A stretch of 33,538 nt of DNA from Synechococcus sp. PNGco_S_binSS4 (GCA_007571085.1 RKSC01000024.1:1-33538); one strand, 5' to 3'. Shown: positions 9,875-20,176, numbered from the stretch's first letter. Numbers and translations: made by a program. The notes: generated by a model from the sequence alone, not told the origin.

Positions 9875-10771
9875 ATGGCTGTAATGAGCAGCCTGAGTGG
9901 TTTTCTCATCCTTGATAAGCCTGTAGGTTGCACCTCCCATGATTGTGTGTCCTGGGTGCGACGCTGCCTGGGCCTGCGTCCCGTTGGCCATGGAGGCACC
10001 CTGGATCCAGATGCCACTGGCCTACTGCCCATGGCTGTGGGCAAGGCCACCCGCCTCCTTCCCTACTTAAGCGGTGATAAGGCCTATGAGGGAACCATAA
10101 CCCTGGGACTCCAGACCAGCACAGACGATCTCTCTGGTGATGTTTTACAACGACGCTCCGTACCCCATCTGAGGGCAGGGGATCTGGAGCAGGCTCTGGC
10201 AGGTTTTTCTGGCACCATTCATCAGCGTCCACCGGCGGTCTCTGCTATCCGGGTCAATGGTCAACGGCTGTATAGCAAAGCCAGACGGGGTGAAGTGGTG
10301 GTGGCGCCGGAGCGCCAGGTGGTGATCCATAGTCTGGAGCTACTCCACTGGGAATCTCCCCAACTCACCATCCGGGTGCGCTGCGGTGCCGGCACCTACA
10401 TCCGCTCCATTGCCCGTGATTTGGGAGAAGCCCTGGGCTGTGGGGGCACCATGGCTAGCCTGCGCCGCACAGAGGCCATGGGATTTGGCCTGCACCAGGC
10501 TGTCACCCTGTCCCAGTTGCAAATGCACCAATCCCCAGCAACCCTGGTTCAAGATGCCAAGCAGCCCCTCTTGACCCGCTATCCCCAATACCAGCTCAGC
10601 CCAGCGGAGTACCACCCCTGGCGCTGTGGCCAGTCTTTGGCGATCCCCACAGCTTTCTCGGTGGGCCAGGTGGTGGTGGTGCTTAATCCTGATGGGGTCT
10701 TGGCTGGTATGGCAACCATAAAGTCACCAGCACAGCTGCAACCCAAGCTGGTGTTGGAGCCCCGCAGTTGA
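9875..10771 (+). CDS. truB: tRNA pseudouridine(55) synthase
   Basis: GFLILDKPVGCTSHDCVSWVRR, GHGGTLDPDATGLLPMAVGKATRL, VRCGAGTYIRSIARDLGEALG. Confidence 0.95.
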   Translation: MAVMSSLSGFLILDKPVGCTSHDCVSWVRRCLGLRPVGHGGTLDPDATGLLPMAVGKATRLLPYLSGDKAYEGTITLGLQTSTDDLSGDVLQRRSVPHLRAGDLEQALAGFSGTIHQRPPAVSAIRVNGQRLYSKARRGEVVVAPERQVVIHSLELLHWESPQLTIRVRCGAGTYIRSIARDLGEALGCGGTMASLRRTEAMGFGLHQAVTLSQLQMHQSPATLVQDAKQPLLTRYPQYQLSPAEYHPWRCGQSLAIPTAFSVGQVVVVLNPDGVLAGMATIKSPAQLQPKLVLEPRS

Positions 10772-10805
10772 AGGTTCAAGCTAGAAGAACCCCTCCTGTT
10801 TGACC

Positions 10806-11117
10806 ATGCCCTGGTACATCAAGACCGAACAGTTTTCTGCTCCTGCCCACACCATGGGACACCACCTGGCAGCCCATGGCCGCTGGGTGCGCCAGCAACA
10901 GCAGGAAGGCCGGGACATGGTGAGTGGCTACCTGGTGGATGGGAAGGGCCAGCCCGGAGGAGGTGGGTTGCTGATTCTGGAGGCGGAAAACTATGAAGCA
11001 GCCCTGGCCCTTATCCAGGGTGATCCCATGATTCTTTCCGGCTGTGTGGAATGGCGTCTCCAGGGATGGATTCCCGCAGTGGGTGATTTATATCTTCAGC
11101 CCCCAAAAAAACCGTGA
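10806..11117 (+). CDS. YCII-related/YciI-like protein
   Basis: ~100-aa ORF PWYIKTEQF...HLAAHGRWVRQQQQEGRDMVSGYLVDGKGQPGGGGLLILEAENYEAALALIQGDPM, typical YCII pattern. Confidence 0.7.
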   Translation: MPWYIKTEQFSAPAHTMGHHLAAHGRWVRQQQQEGRDMVSGYLVDGKGQPGGGGLLILEAENYEAALALIQGDPMILSGCVEWRLQGWIPAVGDLYLQPPKKP

Positions 11118-11563
11118 TATGTAATACCTAGAAGAACCACAGCCACACCCAACACGGTGCCCACCAATACCTGGAGCCGGGTGTGACCCAAATTGGTATT
11201 CAGGGGTTCCGGATGTGGGCACTGGTCTGGGTTGCTGGGCGCTGTAACAGCATTGAGCCGTTCGGCTTGGAGGCCAGCGGCGCGGCGCACACCGCTAGCG
11301 TCATACATCACCACCAGAGCCATGGTGCAGGCCAGGGCAAAGAGGGGTTGATCAAAGCCAACCTGCCACCCCACTCCTGCGGCCACCCCACTCACCAAGG
11401 CTGCATGGCTGGAGGGCATTCCACCGGTTTCCAAGAGCACCCCGGGGCGCCACTGCTGCTCTGCCACAAGGACTATCAGCAGCTTGCTCAGCTGGGCCAC
11501 CCCACAAGCCACCAGGGCCCAGGCGAGGACGGCATTCCCATAAAGGGCAGCAAGGACATCCAT
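11096..11563 (-). CDS. Divergent PAP2 family protein (DUF212-like membrane phosphatase)
   Basis: GGMPSSHAALVSGVAAGVGW and VVMYDASGVRRAAGLQAERLN. Start set at MDVLAALYGN. Confidence 0.88.
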   Translation of the reverse strand: MDVLAALYGNAVLAWALVACGVAQLSKLLIVLVAEQQWRPGVLLETGGMPSSHAALVSGVAAGVGWQVGFDQPLFALACTMALVVMYDASGVRRAAGLQAERLNAVTAPSNPDQCPHPEPLNTNLGHTRLQVLVGTVLGVAVVLLGITYHGFFGG

Positions 11564-11568
11564 AGGAA

Positions 11569-12465
11569 TCAGTGGTTGCGGATGGTGATGAAGTCCGCCA
11601 GGGCCAACAAAGGTTGGGCAGCTTCTCCCCACTGGCTGAGGGCAGCCTTTGCAGATTTAATCAGCTCCCCTGCACTCTGGCGAGAGGCCGCAAGGCCCAG
11701 CAGTGCCGGATAGGTGCTCTTTTCAGTGCGCAGGTCCTTGCCCGCAGTTTTACCCAGGGTGGCACTGTCTGCTGTTTGATCCAGGATGTCATCAATGATT
11801 TGGAACGCCAGACCAATGTTGCCAGCGTAATGGCGCAGATCTGCAACCAGTTCCTCCGTGGCACCAGCAATGATGGCACCGCTGATGACCGACACCTCCA
11901 GCAGGGCCCCTGTCTTGTGCCGGTGAATGAACTCCAGTGTCTCCAAGGACACCCGCTTCCCCTCACTGGCCAGGTCCACCACCTGACCCCCCACCAGGCC
12001 CGGTGCTCCTGCAGCTCTGGCTAGAGCTGTGGTGACCGCCAGCAGCCGCTGGGGCGGAACACCTGGAGAGCGCCCTGCGACCATCTCAAAGGCCTGACAT
12101 AGCAAGGCATCACCAGCTAAAATAGCCATGGCCTCACCAAACATTTTGTGGTTGGTGGGACGACCCCGCCGCAGGTCATCGTCATCCATGGCCGGCAGGT
12201 CGTCATGGATTAGGGACATTGTGTGCACCATCTCCAAGGCACAGGCCGTGGGTAAGGCCAGTTGGGGATCTGCACCGGCCAGCTCACAACTGGCCAGGCA
12301 GAGAATAGGGCGCAGCCGCTTACCTCCCGCCAGCAGGGAATATTCCATGGCCTTGCGCAGGCTGGCAGGTTCCTCCAGCTCCATGGCTGTTGCAAGTGCA
12401 GCCTCCACCTGCACCCTTTTGGCCTGAAGATAGGATTCCAATTCAAAGGGCTGTTGAACGGCCAT
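11569..12465 (-). CDS. crtE: Geranylgeranyl diphosphate synthase / polyprenyl synthetase
   Basis: [37 protein letters not shown] (first Asp-rich motif), FQIIDDILD (second). Confidence 0.93.
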   Translation of the reverse strand: MAVQQPFELESYLQAKRVQVEAALATAMELEEPASLRKAMEYSLLAGGKRLRPILCLASCELAGADPQLALPTACALEMVHTMSLIHDDLPAMDDDDLRRGRPTNHKMFGEAMAILAGDALLCQAFEMVAGRSPGVPPQRLLAVTTALARAAGAPGLVGGQVVDLASEGKRVSLETLEFIHRHKTGALLEVSVISGAIIAGATEELVADLRHYAGNIGLAFQIIDDILDQTADSATLGKTAGKDLRTEKSTYPALLGLAASRQSAGELIKSAKAALSQWGEAAQPLLALADFITIRNH

Positions 12466-12563
12466 GGTGCATGGATCTGGAGCCATCCCAGAGAAACGGC
12501 ATGGTGAGCCATTCTCTCTCAGGGGAGAATGGGAAGAACACTTCAGCTAAGCAGAGGTGCAGG

Positions 12564-13448
12564 TTATGGGGTGACAACACCGCAACAGCCTTGCTGCCAA
12601 GCCTGCACCGTGTTCCATAGCAGCATGGCAACGGTCATGGGGCCTACCCCTCCTGGAACAGGGGTAATGTGGCTTGCAATGGGTTCCACCTCTAGGAAGC
12701 GTACATCCCCACAGAGATTTCCCTTTTCCCCATTCCCCTGGGATGGCCGTCGGTGAATGCCCACATCCACCACCACAGCTCCGGGCTGCACCCAGTCTGC
12801 ACCCACCAAGCCCGGCTTGCCGGCAGCGACCACCAACAATTCTGCCCGACGGCACTGTTGAGCCAGATCTTGGGTTCGGGAATGGGCCATGGTCACCGTG
12901 GCATTGGCCTGCTGCAGCATGATGGCCATGGGCTGACCCACCAGGATGCTGCGGCCGATTACCAGTGCATCAATCCCTTCTAGGTCAATGGCTCCATGGG
13001 CCAGGAGGGCCATGATCCCTGCTGGGGTGCAGGAGCGCAGACCCGGCTCACCCTTCAACAGGTGACCCAAATTGAGGGGATGAAGTCCATCCACATCCTT
13101 GGCTGGATCCAGGGCCAGGATCAGTTGGCCAGCATCTAGGTGGGAAGGAATGGGCATCTGCACCAGGACCCCATCACAGGAGGAATCATTATTAAGTTGC
13201 TGAATGGTCTCCAGAACTTCCTCTTGACTGGCCATGGCCGGATGGTGGATGACCTGGCTCCCAATACCAACCCGGCCACAGGCCTGTTGCTTTTTACCCA
13301 CGTAGATCCCACTGGCTGGATCATCCCCAACCCGCACCACCACCAGGCGAGGGGGGTGGCTAGCCAGAGGAAGGTATTGAGCAATGGACGCCTTGAGCTT
13401 GGCCTCATGGCGCTTGGCCAATAACTGACCATTGAGATGTTTTGCCAT
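12564..13448 (-). CDS. folD: Bifunctional methylenetetrahydrofolate dehydrogenase/cyclohydrolase
   Basis: [88 protein letters not shown]. Confidence 0.96.
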   Translation of the reverse strand: MAKHLNGQLLAKRHEAKLKASIAQYLPLASHPPRLVVVRVGDDPASGIYVGKKQQACGRVGIGSQVIHHPAMASQEEVLETIQQLNNDSSCDGVLVQMPIPSHLDAGQLILALDPAKDVDGLHPLNLGHLLKGEPGLRSCTPAGIMALLAHGAIDLEGIDALVIGRSILVGQPMAIMLQQANATVTMAHSRTQDLAQQCRRAELLVVAAGKPGLVGADWVQPGAVVVDVGIHRRPSQGNGEKGNLCGDVRFLEVEPIASHITPVPGGVGPMTVAMLLWNTVQAWQQGCCGVVTP

Positions 13449-13510
13449 GGGCTCCGGAAAACATGCAGCAAACTACTGGCCCCAGGCTAAAATCAAAGCA
13501 CTGATGCACG

Positions 13511-15625
13511 ATGGAGATTTATAAAGCCATAGTTCCCTGGCTCAGCTGGCTCCATAAGGGCGGTCCTGCCATTCTGCTGCGTCGCTTTCAGCGGATGCAG
13601 CAGCCCCGACCATGGCCTCGACCATGGCCTCGGTCATGGTGGGTGGTCATTCTGATGGCAACCCTTCTTGTGGGAATCCTCTCCAGCTGGCCATTGTTGC
13701 GGGAACCGGTTTTGGCTGTTGGGACCATCGCAGAGCAAGACTATCGAGCACCCAGAGCTGCCCAAGTCATTGACCAGGCAGCACTCAAGGCCCGGCGCAG
13801 TGACCTGGGCCTACGCACCGTTGTCCATGTGATTGATGCTCAGCAGAACCAGTTGTTAGCGGAGGATTTGAACCAGAGACTGGGGGAGTTGCGCCGCAGT
13901 GTGGCCATGGGTGATCTGGCCGTGACCCCCATTGAGCTCTCGGAGGCAGAACTGGAGCACCAGAGGCAGCTATCGGAGGAGGACCGATTGCTTTGGGAGG
14001 AGAACATCCGCCAGGTGCAACAGGGCATGTTGATTCAAGGATTAGTGGCTTCTCTCTCGGAAAAGAGCCTGAGGGAGGCCGCACTGTACCAATTGTCTGA
14101 TCTGTCTGAGCAGCAACAACAGGTGGGGGCCAAGCTTCTGGTTCGCTCCCTCCTAGGGCAAACCAACCTGCGCACAGACCCTGTCCTCACCAGCAGTCTC
14201 ACTGAGAAGCTACTCAATCAGAATGCTGAGATGATCGAAGTCAAGGCCAGGGATCTCATTGTCAGCCGGGGGGAGGAGATTACCTCCCGTCAGTTTGATG
14301 TGCTAGATCATTTTGGCTTTGTGCCCCGCCAGGTACAACTGGCGGAATGGGCCTGGCGCTTCAGTGAGGCGGCTCTAGGTTCATGGCTGGTGGTGCAGGT
14401 GGCACGCCGCTGGCACCCCCGTCTACAGCCCCGCCATGGGTTGGTGCTGCCCATCACCATGGCTTTGGTGCAGGGTATGAAGCTGTGGTTGAAGATAGCG
14501 GTGAGCCCCTTGGCATTGCTGGTTCCAGCCACCTTCCTGCTTGCGGAGGGGATGGGTGCGGCACCAGCTCTGGGTTGGTTGGCCGTGGCCAGTTCCCTCT
14601 GGCCCTTCCCCATAGACAATGTTGGCCTGCTTCGGGTGCTGGTGGCAGTCATCATGGCCACCGTTGCAGCCCTGGTGTCCAGCTATCAGCGCAGTCGTGG
14701 CCAGCGTTTGCAAACAGCCACCCTCCTCACCTTGGGAGCCTTGCTACTACAGATGCTGGTGTTCTGGTTGGCAGAGCAGACCGGGTTATCCGTTGGTTTT
14801 CTGAGCAGTGGGGAGTCTGTGGGCGAGGGTTTGCTCATGGGGGGTATCCTGTTATTGGGCTTCAACCTGGCGCCAGTGTTGGAAGATGCCTGTGGTCTAC
14901 TGAGCCGCAGTCGGCTGCTGGAGCTGGCTGATCTGCAACGGCCCCTACTGCGGCGCCTTTCCAAGGAAGCACCGGGCACCTTTGAGCACACTCTCATGAT
15001 CTGTGGCCTTGCAGAAGAGGGGGCCAGGACCATTGAGGCGGATGTGGACCTGGTGCGTACGGGTTCCCTTTACCACGACATTGGCAAGCTTCACCGCCCC
15101 CAATGGTTCATTGAAAACCAAAACGACGGGTACAATCCCCATGAAGAGTTGGATGATCCTTGGTTTAGTGCCAAGGTGTTGCAGGCCCACGTGGATGAAG
15201 GGCTGCGCATGGCCCGCCGGGCCCGCCTACCCCAGGCTGTTTGTGACTTCATTCCGGAGCACCAGGGCACCATGCGGATGGAGTACTTCTGGCATGCTGC
15301 TCAAAAGCAGAACCCTGGGGCTAAGGAAAAGGACTTCCGCTATCGGGGGCCAGCTCCTCGCTCTCGGGAGACAGGGATTCACATGTTGGCAGATGGCTGT
15401 GAAGCAGCCCTTCGCTCCCTATCCCCCCATGTATCCGAGGCTAAGGCCCAGGCCACGGTACGCTCCATCGTGGATTCAAGAATCCACGATGGCCAGCTGG
15501 ACCAGTCTGGTCTCAGTCATGGGGAGCTGGAGCTGGTGGTGAATGCTTTTGTGAGGGTGTGGAAGCGGATGCGACACCACCGCATTCCCTATCCCATTGC
15601 CCCCCAAGACATCATTACCCGCTAA
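13511..15625 (+). CDS. 7TM-HD family phosphohydrolase (PgpH/YqfF-like)
   Basis: 704-aa ORF with TM cluster, HD domain TFEHTLMICGLAEEGARTIEADVDLVRTGSLYHDIGKLHRPQWFIENQ...DFIPEHQGT. Confidence 0.9.
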   Translation: MEIYKAIVPWLSWLHKGGPAILLRRFQRMQQPRPWPRPWPRSWWVVILMATLLVGILSSWPLLREPVLAVGTIAEQDYRAPRAAQVIDQAALKARRSDLGLRTVVHVIDAQQNQLLAEDLNQRLGELRRSVAMGDLAVTPIELSEAELEHQRQLSEEDRLLWEENIRQVQQGMLIQGLVASLSEKSLREAALYQLSDLSEQQQQVGAKLLVRSLLGQTNLRTDPVLTSSLTEKLLNQNAEMIEVKARDLIVSRGEEITSRQFDVLDHFGFVPRQVQLAEWAWRFSEAALGSWLVVQVARRWHPRLQPRHGLVLPITMALVQGMKLWLKIAVSPLALLVPATFLLAEGMGAAPALGWLAVASSLWPFPIDNVGLLRVLVAVIMATVAALVSSYQRSRGQRLQTATLLTLGALLLQMLVFWLAEQTGLSVGFLSSGESVGEGLLMGGILLLGFNLAPVLEDACGLLSRSRLLELADLQRPLLRRLSKEAPGTFEHTLMICGLAEEGARTIEADVDLVRTGSLYHDIGKLHRPQWFIENQNDGYNPHEELDDPWFSAKVLQAHVDEGLRMARRARLPQAVCDFIPEHQGTMRMEYFWHAAQKQNPGAKEKDFRYRGPAPRSRETGIHMLADGCEAALRSLSPHVSEAKAQATVRSIVDSRIHDGQLDQSGLSHGELELVVNAFVRVWKRMRHHRIPYPIAPQDIITR
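13608..13638 (+). repeat. 12-bp tandem repeat in the 7TM-HD N-terminus (encodes PRPWPRPWPRSWW)
   Basis: gaccatggcctc gaccatggcctc followed by a diverged ggtcatgg unit. Confidence 0.85.
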
Positions 15626-15651
15626 TAGCTATAGCAGAAGCAGAGGGATGA

Positions 15652-16464
15652 TCACCCTTTAAGACCACTGGCGGTGCCGCTGGGCAAGATCCATCCCTGG
15701 ACAACGGTAAACAGCATGAGCACGGGCACCATGGACACCACAGCACCAGCAGCAACCAGGCGCCAGTCCAGGGAGAAACTACTGGAAAGTTGCTGTAGAC
15801 CTAGGGGTAGGGTGTAGAGCACCGGATCATCCAGGATAATCAGGGGCCAAAGAAAATCACTCCAGGTGCCGATAAATACAAACACCCCCAGGGTAATTAA
15901 GTCGGCTTTGGCAGCAGGAATCATTACATTCCACCAGCGCCCCAACACAGTGCAGCCATCCATCTGGGCTGCCTCCTCCAGCTCCTGGGGCACAGCGAGA
16001 AAACTTTGACGCAGCAGAAAAATGCCAAAGGCGGTGGCAGCATTGGGAAGAATCAGTGCCAGATAGGTGTTCCGCAGACCCAGCTGTACCATCACCAGAT
16101 AGAGAGGGATCATCACCACCTGAAACGGGATCAAGATGGTGGCCACCACCAAGGCCAGCACCAAGCCCCGCCCTGAGAAGGGGAGCCGTGCCAGGGGAAA
16201 AGCCGCCAAACTACAGAAGAGCAAATTGGCAGTGACAGAAAAGCCACTGACCACCGTGCTGTTCACCAGGTAGCGCAGAATCAAGGTGTCCTGGAGCAAC
16301 CGCCCGTAGGCTGCCAAGCTGGGGGCATGGGGCAGCAGTTGAGGGGGGGTGTGAAAAATATTCTCACCGGGTCCCTTCAGGGAGGTACTAACCAACCAGA
16401 GCAGGGGCAGGAGAACCACAAGGGCCATGGCCACCAGCAGCAGCAACTGCACGGTGGCTTCCAT
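15652..16464 (-). CDS. Carbohydrate ABC transporter permease (MalG/GgtD-like)
   Basis: Multi-TM ORF with EAA-loop-like VPQELEEAAQMDGCTVLGRWWNVMIPAAKADLITLGVFVFIGTWSDFLWPLIIL. Start set at MEATVQLL. Confidence 0.88.
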   Translation of the reverse strand: MEATVQLLLLVAMALVVLLPLLWLVSTSLKGPGENIFHTPPQLLPHAPSLAAYGRLLQDTLILRYLVNSTVVSGFSVTANLLFCSLAAFPLARLPFSGRGLVLALVVATILIPFQVVMIPLYLVMVQLGLRNTYLALILPNAATAFGIFLLRQSFLAVPQELEEAAQMDGCTVLGRWWNVMIPAAKADLITLGVFVFIGTWSDFLWPLIILDDPVLYTLPLGLQQLSSSFSLDWRLVAAGAVVSMVPVLMLFTVVQGWILPSGTASGLKG

Positions 16465-16492
16465 GTGTTTGCAGTTGGGAGTGGGAGTCAAC

Positions 16493-17761
16493 CTAAGGTT
16501 TGGCAGAGGCGCTAAGGTCTTCGCTATTTGCAATGGTGCTGGCCACAAGACCCAATTGCAGGCCTGGTGGGTAGATGCCAATGTGTTGAATGTGAGCCAG
16601 GAAGGGCTTGGGTAGACGCATTCCCAAACCATTACAGACTGCGGCAACCAGATCAACCCGATCCAGGGTGCCACTGGGTAGACCGGCTGGATTGAGCACC
16701 AGCAAACGTGATTCTGGTGCCTCCTCTAATGCCAGGGCAGCCTTCCAAAGAGGGGTGTTATCACTGATGCTGGGTATCTCTGCCATGGGTTGGAGTCGCT
16801 GGCTCACCATCTCCCGAGACCAGCACTGCACCGGCAGTGTTTTGAGTGACTCTGGCTGGAAGCGCCCCAGCCAGCGGTGGCCAGCGCAAACCAGAAGCCA
16901 GTCCTGGGGTCCCATATTGTTGTCTTTTGTCTCCCGCCCCAGCTGAAGGCTCAGGGTCTTCAGGTCCATTTGGGGGTCGTCCAAAATCCGGAATCGGCGC
17001 CCCTGCACCTGTTGGACTCGCAACTGGAGCAGTTGGTCTTGCAGCCGTAGGAGTTGCAACTGACCTCTGGCGGCTTCCAGGCCCATCCAACCCAGCAATG
17101 CCAGCCAGATTCCTGAGAAGGTGCCCAAAACCAGGAGCAGCCATATGCCCAGGGCAATGGCCATGGTGGCCAAGGCCAAACCAGTGGTGGCAGCCACTTG
17201 AATTCCTCGGCGACGGCTACCACTGAAGTGCCACACCAGGGCCTTGAGAATAAGCCCACCATCCAAGGGCAGACCCGGCAGCAGGTTGAATATGCCCAAA
17301 ACCAGGTTGAGCACCATCAATCGCTGGCAGACAACCGCGGCAATGGGCTGAGTTACTTCACTAATACCGGAAAGCAGGAAAAAACCAAGGGCTAGGGCAA
17401 AACTAACGGCAGGGCCTGCTGCTGCCACCTGGAGGGCGGCAAGGGCTGAATTGCACTCCTGCTCAACGGTGGCCACACCACCAAAGAGAAAAAGGGTGAT
17501 GCTCTGCACCTTGACCCCGTGGCGGAGTGCCACGAGGGAATGGCCCAGTTCATGGAGCAGAACGGAACCAAAGAGGAGGAGCACCGTCAGAAAACCCATC
17601 AGCCAGAGGCCAGGTGCCGTCACCCCCAGCTGACGCTCCTGCAGAAGCTCCCCATACTGGGATTGAAACAAGACCGTGGCCAGGCCAACTATCACCAGCC
17701 AGCTGGGATGAACCCGCAGGGGAATACCGCAAATGGTCCCAATTGTCCAGGCTTTTCCCAT
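16493..17761 (-). CDS. M50 family site-2 protease with C-terminal CBS-like region
   Basis: LLHELGHSLVAL (HExxH) and FNLLPGLPLDGG (LDG motif) in a multi-TM context. Confidence 0.9.
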   Translation of the reverse strand: MGKAWTIGTICGIPLRVHPSWLVIVGLATVLFQSQYGELLQERQLGVTAPGLWLMGFLTVLLLFGSVLLHELGHSLVALRHGVKVQSITLFLFGGVATVEQECNSALAALQVAAAGPAVSFALALGFFLLSGISEVTQPIAAVVCQRLMVLNLVLGIFNLLPGLPLDGGLILKALVWHFSGSRRRGIQVAATTGLALATMAIALGIWLLLVLGTFSGIWLALLGWMGLEAARGQLQLLRLQDQLLQLRVQQVQGRRFRILDDPQMDLKTLSLQLGRETKDNNMGPQDWLLVCAGHRWLGRFQPESLKTLPVQCWSREMVSQRLQPMAEIPSISDNTPLWKAALALEEAPESRLLVLNPAGLPSGTLDRVDLVAAVCNGLGMRLPKPFLAHIQHIGIYPPGLQLGLVASTIANSEDLSASAKP

Positions 17762-17827
17762 GAGAGCGCTCGGCCTTTTGTCATCCTAGAAAGCTCAGCC
17801 CTTGGGCCAATGGGGGAGATCCCAACC

Positions 17828-18511
17828 ATGGAGAATGTTTCTGTTCAGATCAAAATCTGTGGCTTGACAACACCCCAGCAGGCTCAGGCGGTAACCGCCT
17901 ATGGGGTTCAGGCCATAGGGGTGATTGCTGTGGCAGGTTCACCCCGCTGGGTTGCACCGGAGACCTGTCACGCCATTTGGGCTGCTGTTCACCATCAAGA
18001 TGCTTCTGTGGAGCGGGTGCTGGTGGTGGCTGATGGGGAGGATGGCTGGCTAGAAACCTACCTGGATGCCAGGGACAGCAGGGAACGGCCCACCATCCTC
18101 CAGCTCCATGGCCAAGAGTCCCCTGAACGCTGCCGCCAAATGGCTGAACGCTGGGAACTGCCCATTTGGAAAGCCCACCGCATCCGCAGCCCCCATGACC
18201 TGCAAAGTGTTCAGCAGCACCATGATGGATCTGCGGCCCGGTTGTTTGATGCCCATGTTCCCCAGCAGCTGGGGGGAACAGGCCAACGGATTCCTGTGAA
18301 CTGGTTTCAAGGGCAGTGCTTGCAAGGGCCCTGGTGGCTAGCTGGAGGTCTGGGGGTGGAGAATGTGGCCAGCACCCTTCAGCAACTGACAGCCATGGGG
18401 GTAAGACCCCATGGTGTGGATGCCTCTAGCCGACTGGAGCAGACCACGGGCCAGAAAAACCTTGCTCGCTGCAAGGCCTTTGTGGCTGCCGTGAGAGGGG
18501 CTGGAGTTTGA
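17828..18511 (+). CDS. trpF: Phosphoribosylanthranilate isomerase
   Basis: VQIKICGLTTPQQAQAVTAYGVQAIGVI, ILQLHGQESPERCRQM, WWLAGGLGVENV, GVDASSRLEQTTGQKN. Start moved to ATG 17828 because the upstream ORF part lies antisense to the M50 gene. Confidence 0.9.
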   Translation: MENVSVQIKICGLTTPQQAQAVTAYGVQAIGVIAVAGSPRWVAPETCHAIWAAVHHQDASVERVLVVADGEDGWLETYLDARDSRERPTILQLHGQESPERCRQMAERWELPIWKAHRIRSPHDLQSVQQHHDGSAARLFDAHVPQQLGGTGQRIPVNWFQGQCLQGPWWLAGGLGVENVASTLQQLTAMGVRPHGVDASSRLEQTTGQKNLARCKAFVAAVRGAGV

Positions 18512-18556
18512 GGTTGCACCCCAAAAAACACCACTCCCAGAGCCCCAAGACCACCC

Positions 18557-19360
18557 TCAGAGCAGGGTCTCTTGCTGACGAATCAGATCAAAGAATTCTT
18601 TCTTCATGGAAGGGTTACTGCGAAAACTGCCCCGCACCACACTGTTCACCATGGATGCTTGGGGTTCCTTCACACCACGCCACTTCATGCAGTAGTGCTG
18701 AGCCTTGAGCACAATGCCTAGCCCCTCAGGTCGGCAGAGAGCTTCAATTTCGTCAGCCAGGATGATTACAGCTTCTTCTTGGATATGGGGCCTAGAAAAC
18801 ACCCAATCTGCAATACGGCTGAATTTGCTCAGGCCAATGACCCGCTCACCCGGCTGAATGCCAATCCAACAGTGGCCCAGGATAGGTACCAAATGGTGGG
18901 AGCAGGCTGAGCGCACTGTAATAGGGCCAACGGTGTAGATCTCGTCCAGCTGCTTCACATTGGGGAACGAGGCCACCTTGGGCTGATGGTGGTAGCGCCC
19001 CTTGAATACCTCGTGGAGGTACATCTTGGCTACCCGCTCAGCGGTTTCCATGGTGTTGTGGTCATTGTCAACATCAATGACCAGACTCTTGAGCAGGCCA
19101 CGCACCTGGTCAGTCACCTCTTGCTGTAGGGCCTCAAGCTCCCCTTCTTCCAGGTGGTTGGCAATGTTGTCATTGGCAAAAAAAGAGATGCCTGCCCCCT
19201 GTAGCCGTTGACGAATGCGGCTACTGATGGTTGAGGGCAAGGCTTGTCCTGCAACATCATCGGCACAGCTTGTAGAGGGGGTGCGCATATTGGACACCGC
19301 CACATCAAAATCTGCCTCCAACGACGGCATAGACTTCAGATCGTCAAGGGTCATCTTCAA
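18557..19360 (-). CDS. folE: GTP cyclohydrolase I
   Basis: TPERVAKMY-like ETAERVAKMYLHEVFKG, RSACSHHLVPILGHCWIGIQPGERVIGLSKFSRIADW, HYCMKWRGVKEP. Confidence 0.95.
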   Translation of the reverse strand: MKMTLDDLKSMPSLEADFDVAVSNMRTPSTSCADDVAGQALPSTISSRIRQRLQGAGISFFANDNIANHLEEGELEALQQEVTDQVRGLLKSLVIDVDNDHNTMETAERVAKMYLHEVFKGRYHHQPKVASFPNVKQLDEIYTVGPITVRSACSHHLVPILGHCWIGIQPGERVIGLSKFSRIADWVFSRPHIQEEAVIILADEIEALCRPEGLGIVLKAQHYCMKWRGVKEPQASMVNSVVRGSFRSNPSMKKEFFDLIRQQETLL

Positions 19361-19366
19361 AAAAGA

Positions 19367-20068
19367 TCAGAGCGCTCCAGCGGCAGGAAGCAGGGTGAGG
19401 TTCTCGATGCGCTGTCTGGAAGGTTGTTCCGCCAGATGAAGAATGGCATCAGCAACATCTGTTGGATCCAGCATGGCATGACGGTCCAGGTCAGCGTGGA
19501 CCGTGGCGGTGTCCCAGAGGGGTGTATTAACCGCACCCAAGCTGACCGTCGTGACGCGAATCCCTTGTGCTGCCTCCTCCACAGCCAAGGAACGGCTGAA
19601 TGCCCCAAGGGCAGCCTTGGTCATGCCATAGGCCCCCCAGTTGGGGAAGGCTTGATCAGCAGCATGGCTGCTGATATTGATAATCAGCCCACCCCCAGCG
19701 GCACGCATTCCTGGAAGAACAGCTTGGGTCACCTGGAGCACACTGGTCATGTTGAGTTGCACCAGCCACTGCCAATCCTCCAGGGGCATGGTGGCCAGAG
19801 GGGCTGTGTAGCCGGCTCCAGCATTGTTGATCAGCACCCCGGGGGAGCCTCCTGCGGTGAGAAGTGTTTCCACCCCAGCTTGAATACCATCAGCCCTGCT
19901 CAGATCCACCATGGCCACATGAACCACAGTTCCCTGTTGTTGGAGGGAGCTTGCCATGGCCTCCAAGGCGGAGCCATCACGGGCCAGGAGTTGTAAGGCC
20001 CACCCCTGAGCTGCAAAGTGCCGTGCCACTGCGGCACCAATCCCTCGGGAGGCACCCGTGATGAGCAC
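19367..20068 (-). CDS. Short-chain dehydrogenase/reductase (SDR) family protein
   Basis: LITGASRGIGAAVARHFA (GxxxGxG), LINNAGAG, SSHAADQAFPNWGAYGMTKAAL (YxxxK). GTG or a further upstream start. Confidence 0.9.
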   Translation of the reverse strand: MLITGASRGIGAAVARHFAAQGWALQLLARDGSALEAMASSLQQQGTVVHVAMVDLSRADGIQAGVETLLTAGGSPGVLINNAGAGYTAPLATMPLEDWQWLVQLNMTSVLQVTQAVLPGMRAAGGGLIINISSHAADQAFPNWGAYGMTKAALGAFSRSLAVEEAAQGIRVTTVSLGAVNTPLWDTATVHADLDRHAMLDPTDVADAILHLAEQPSRQRIENLTLLPAAGAL

Positions 20069-20176
20069 GGAGCGGCGCAGGGGTGAAGGGGGTGTGGTGG
20101 TTGATGTCAGGGCTCAGTTAGCGAAGGAGGCAAGGATCTGCAGGCAGATCATTCAGACCGCTGTCTTTGCGAAAGT

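Noticed and set aside
11183-11713. 176-aa plus-strand ORF
   Set aside because: Fully antisense to the PAP2-like and crtE genes; low-complexity translation with no domain.
14383-14931. 182-aa plus-strand ORF
   Set aside because: Alternative frame inside the 7TM-HD gene; Gly/Ala/Trp-rich frame-shadow typical of GC-rich coding DNA.
17519-17827. N-terminal 103 codons of the listed trpF ORF
   Set aside because: Antisense to the M50 protease gene; the TrpF fold starts at VQIKICGLTT just after ATG 17828.
19244-19996. 250-aa plus-strand ORF
   Set aside because: Antisense to folE and the SDR gene, both well supported by motifs.
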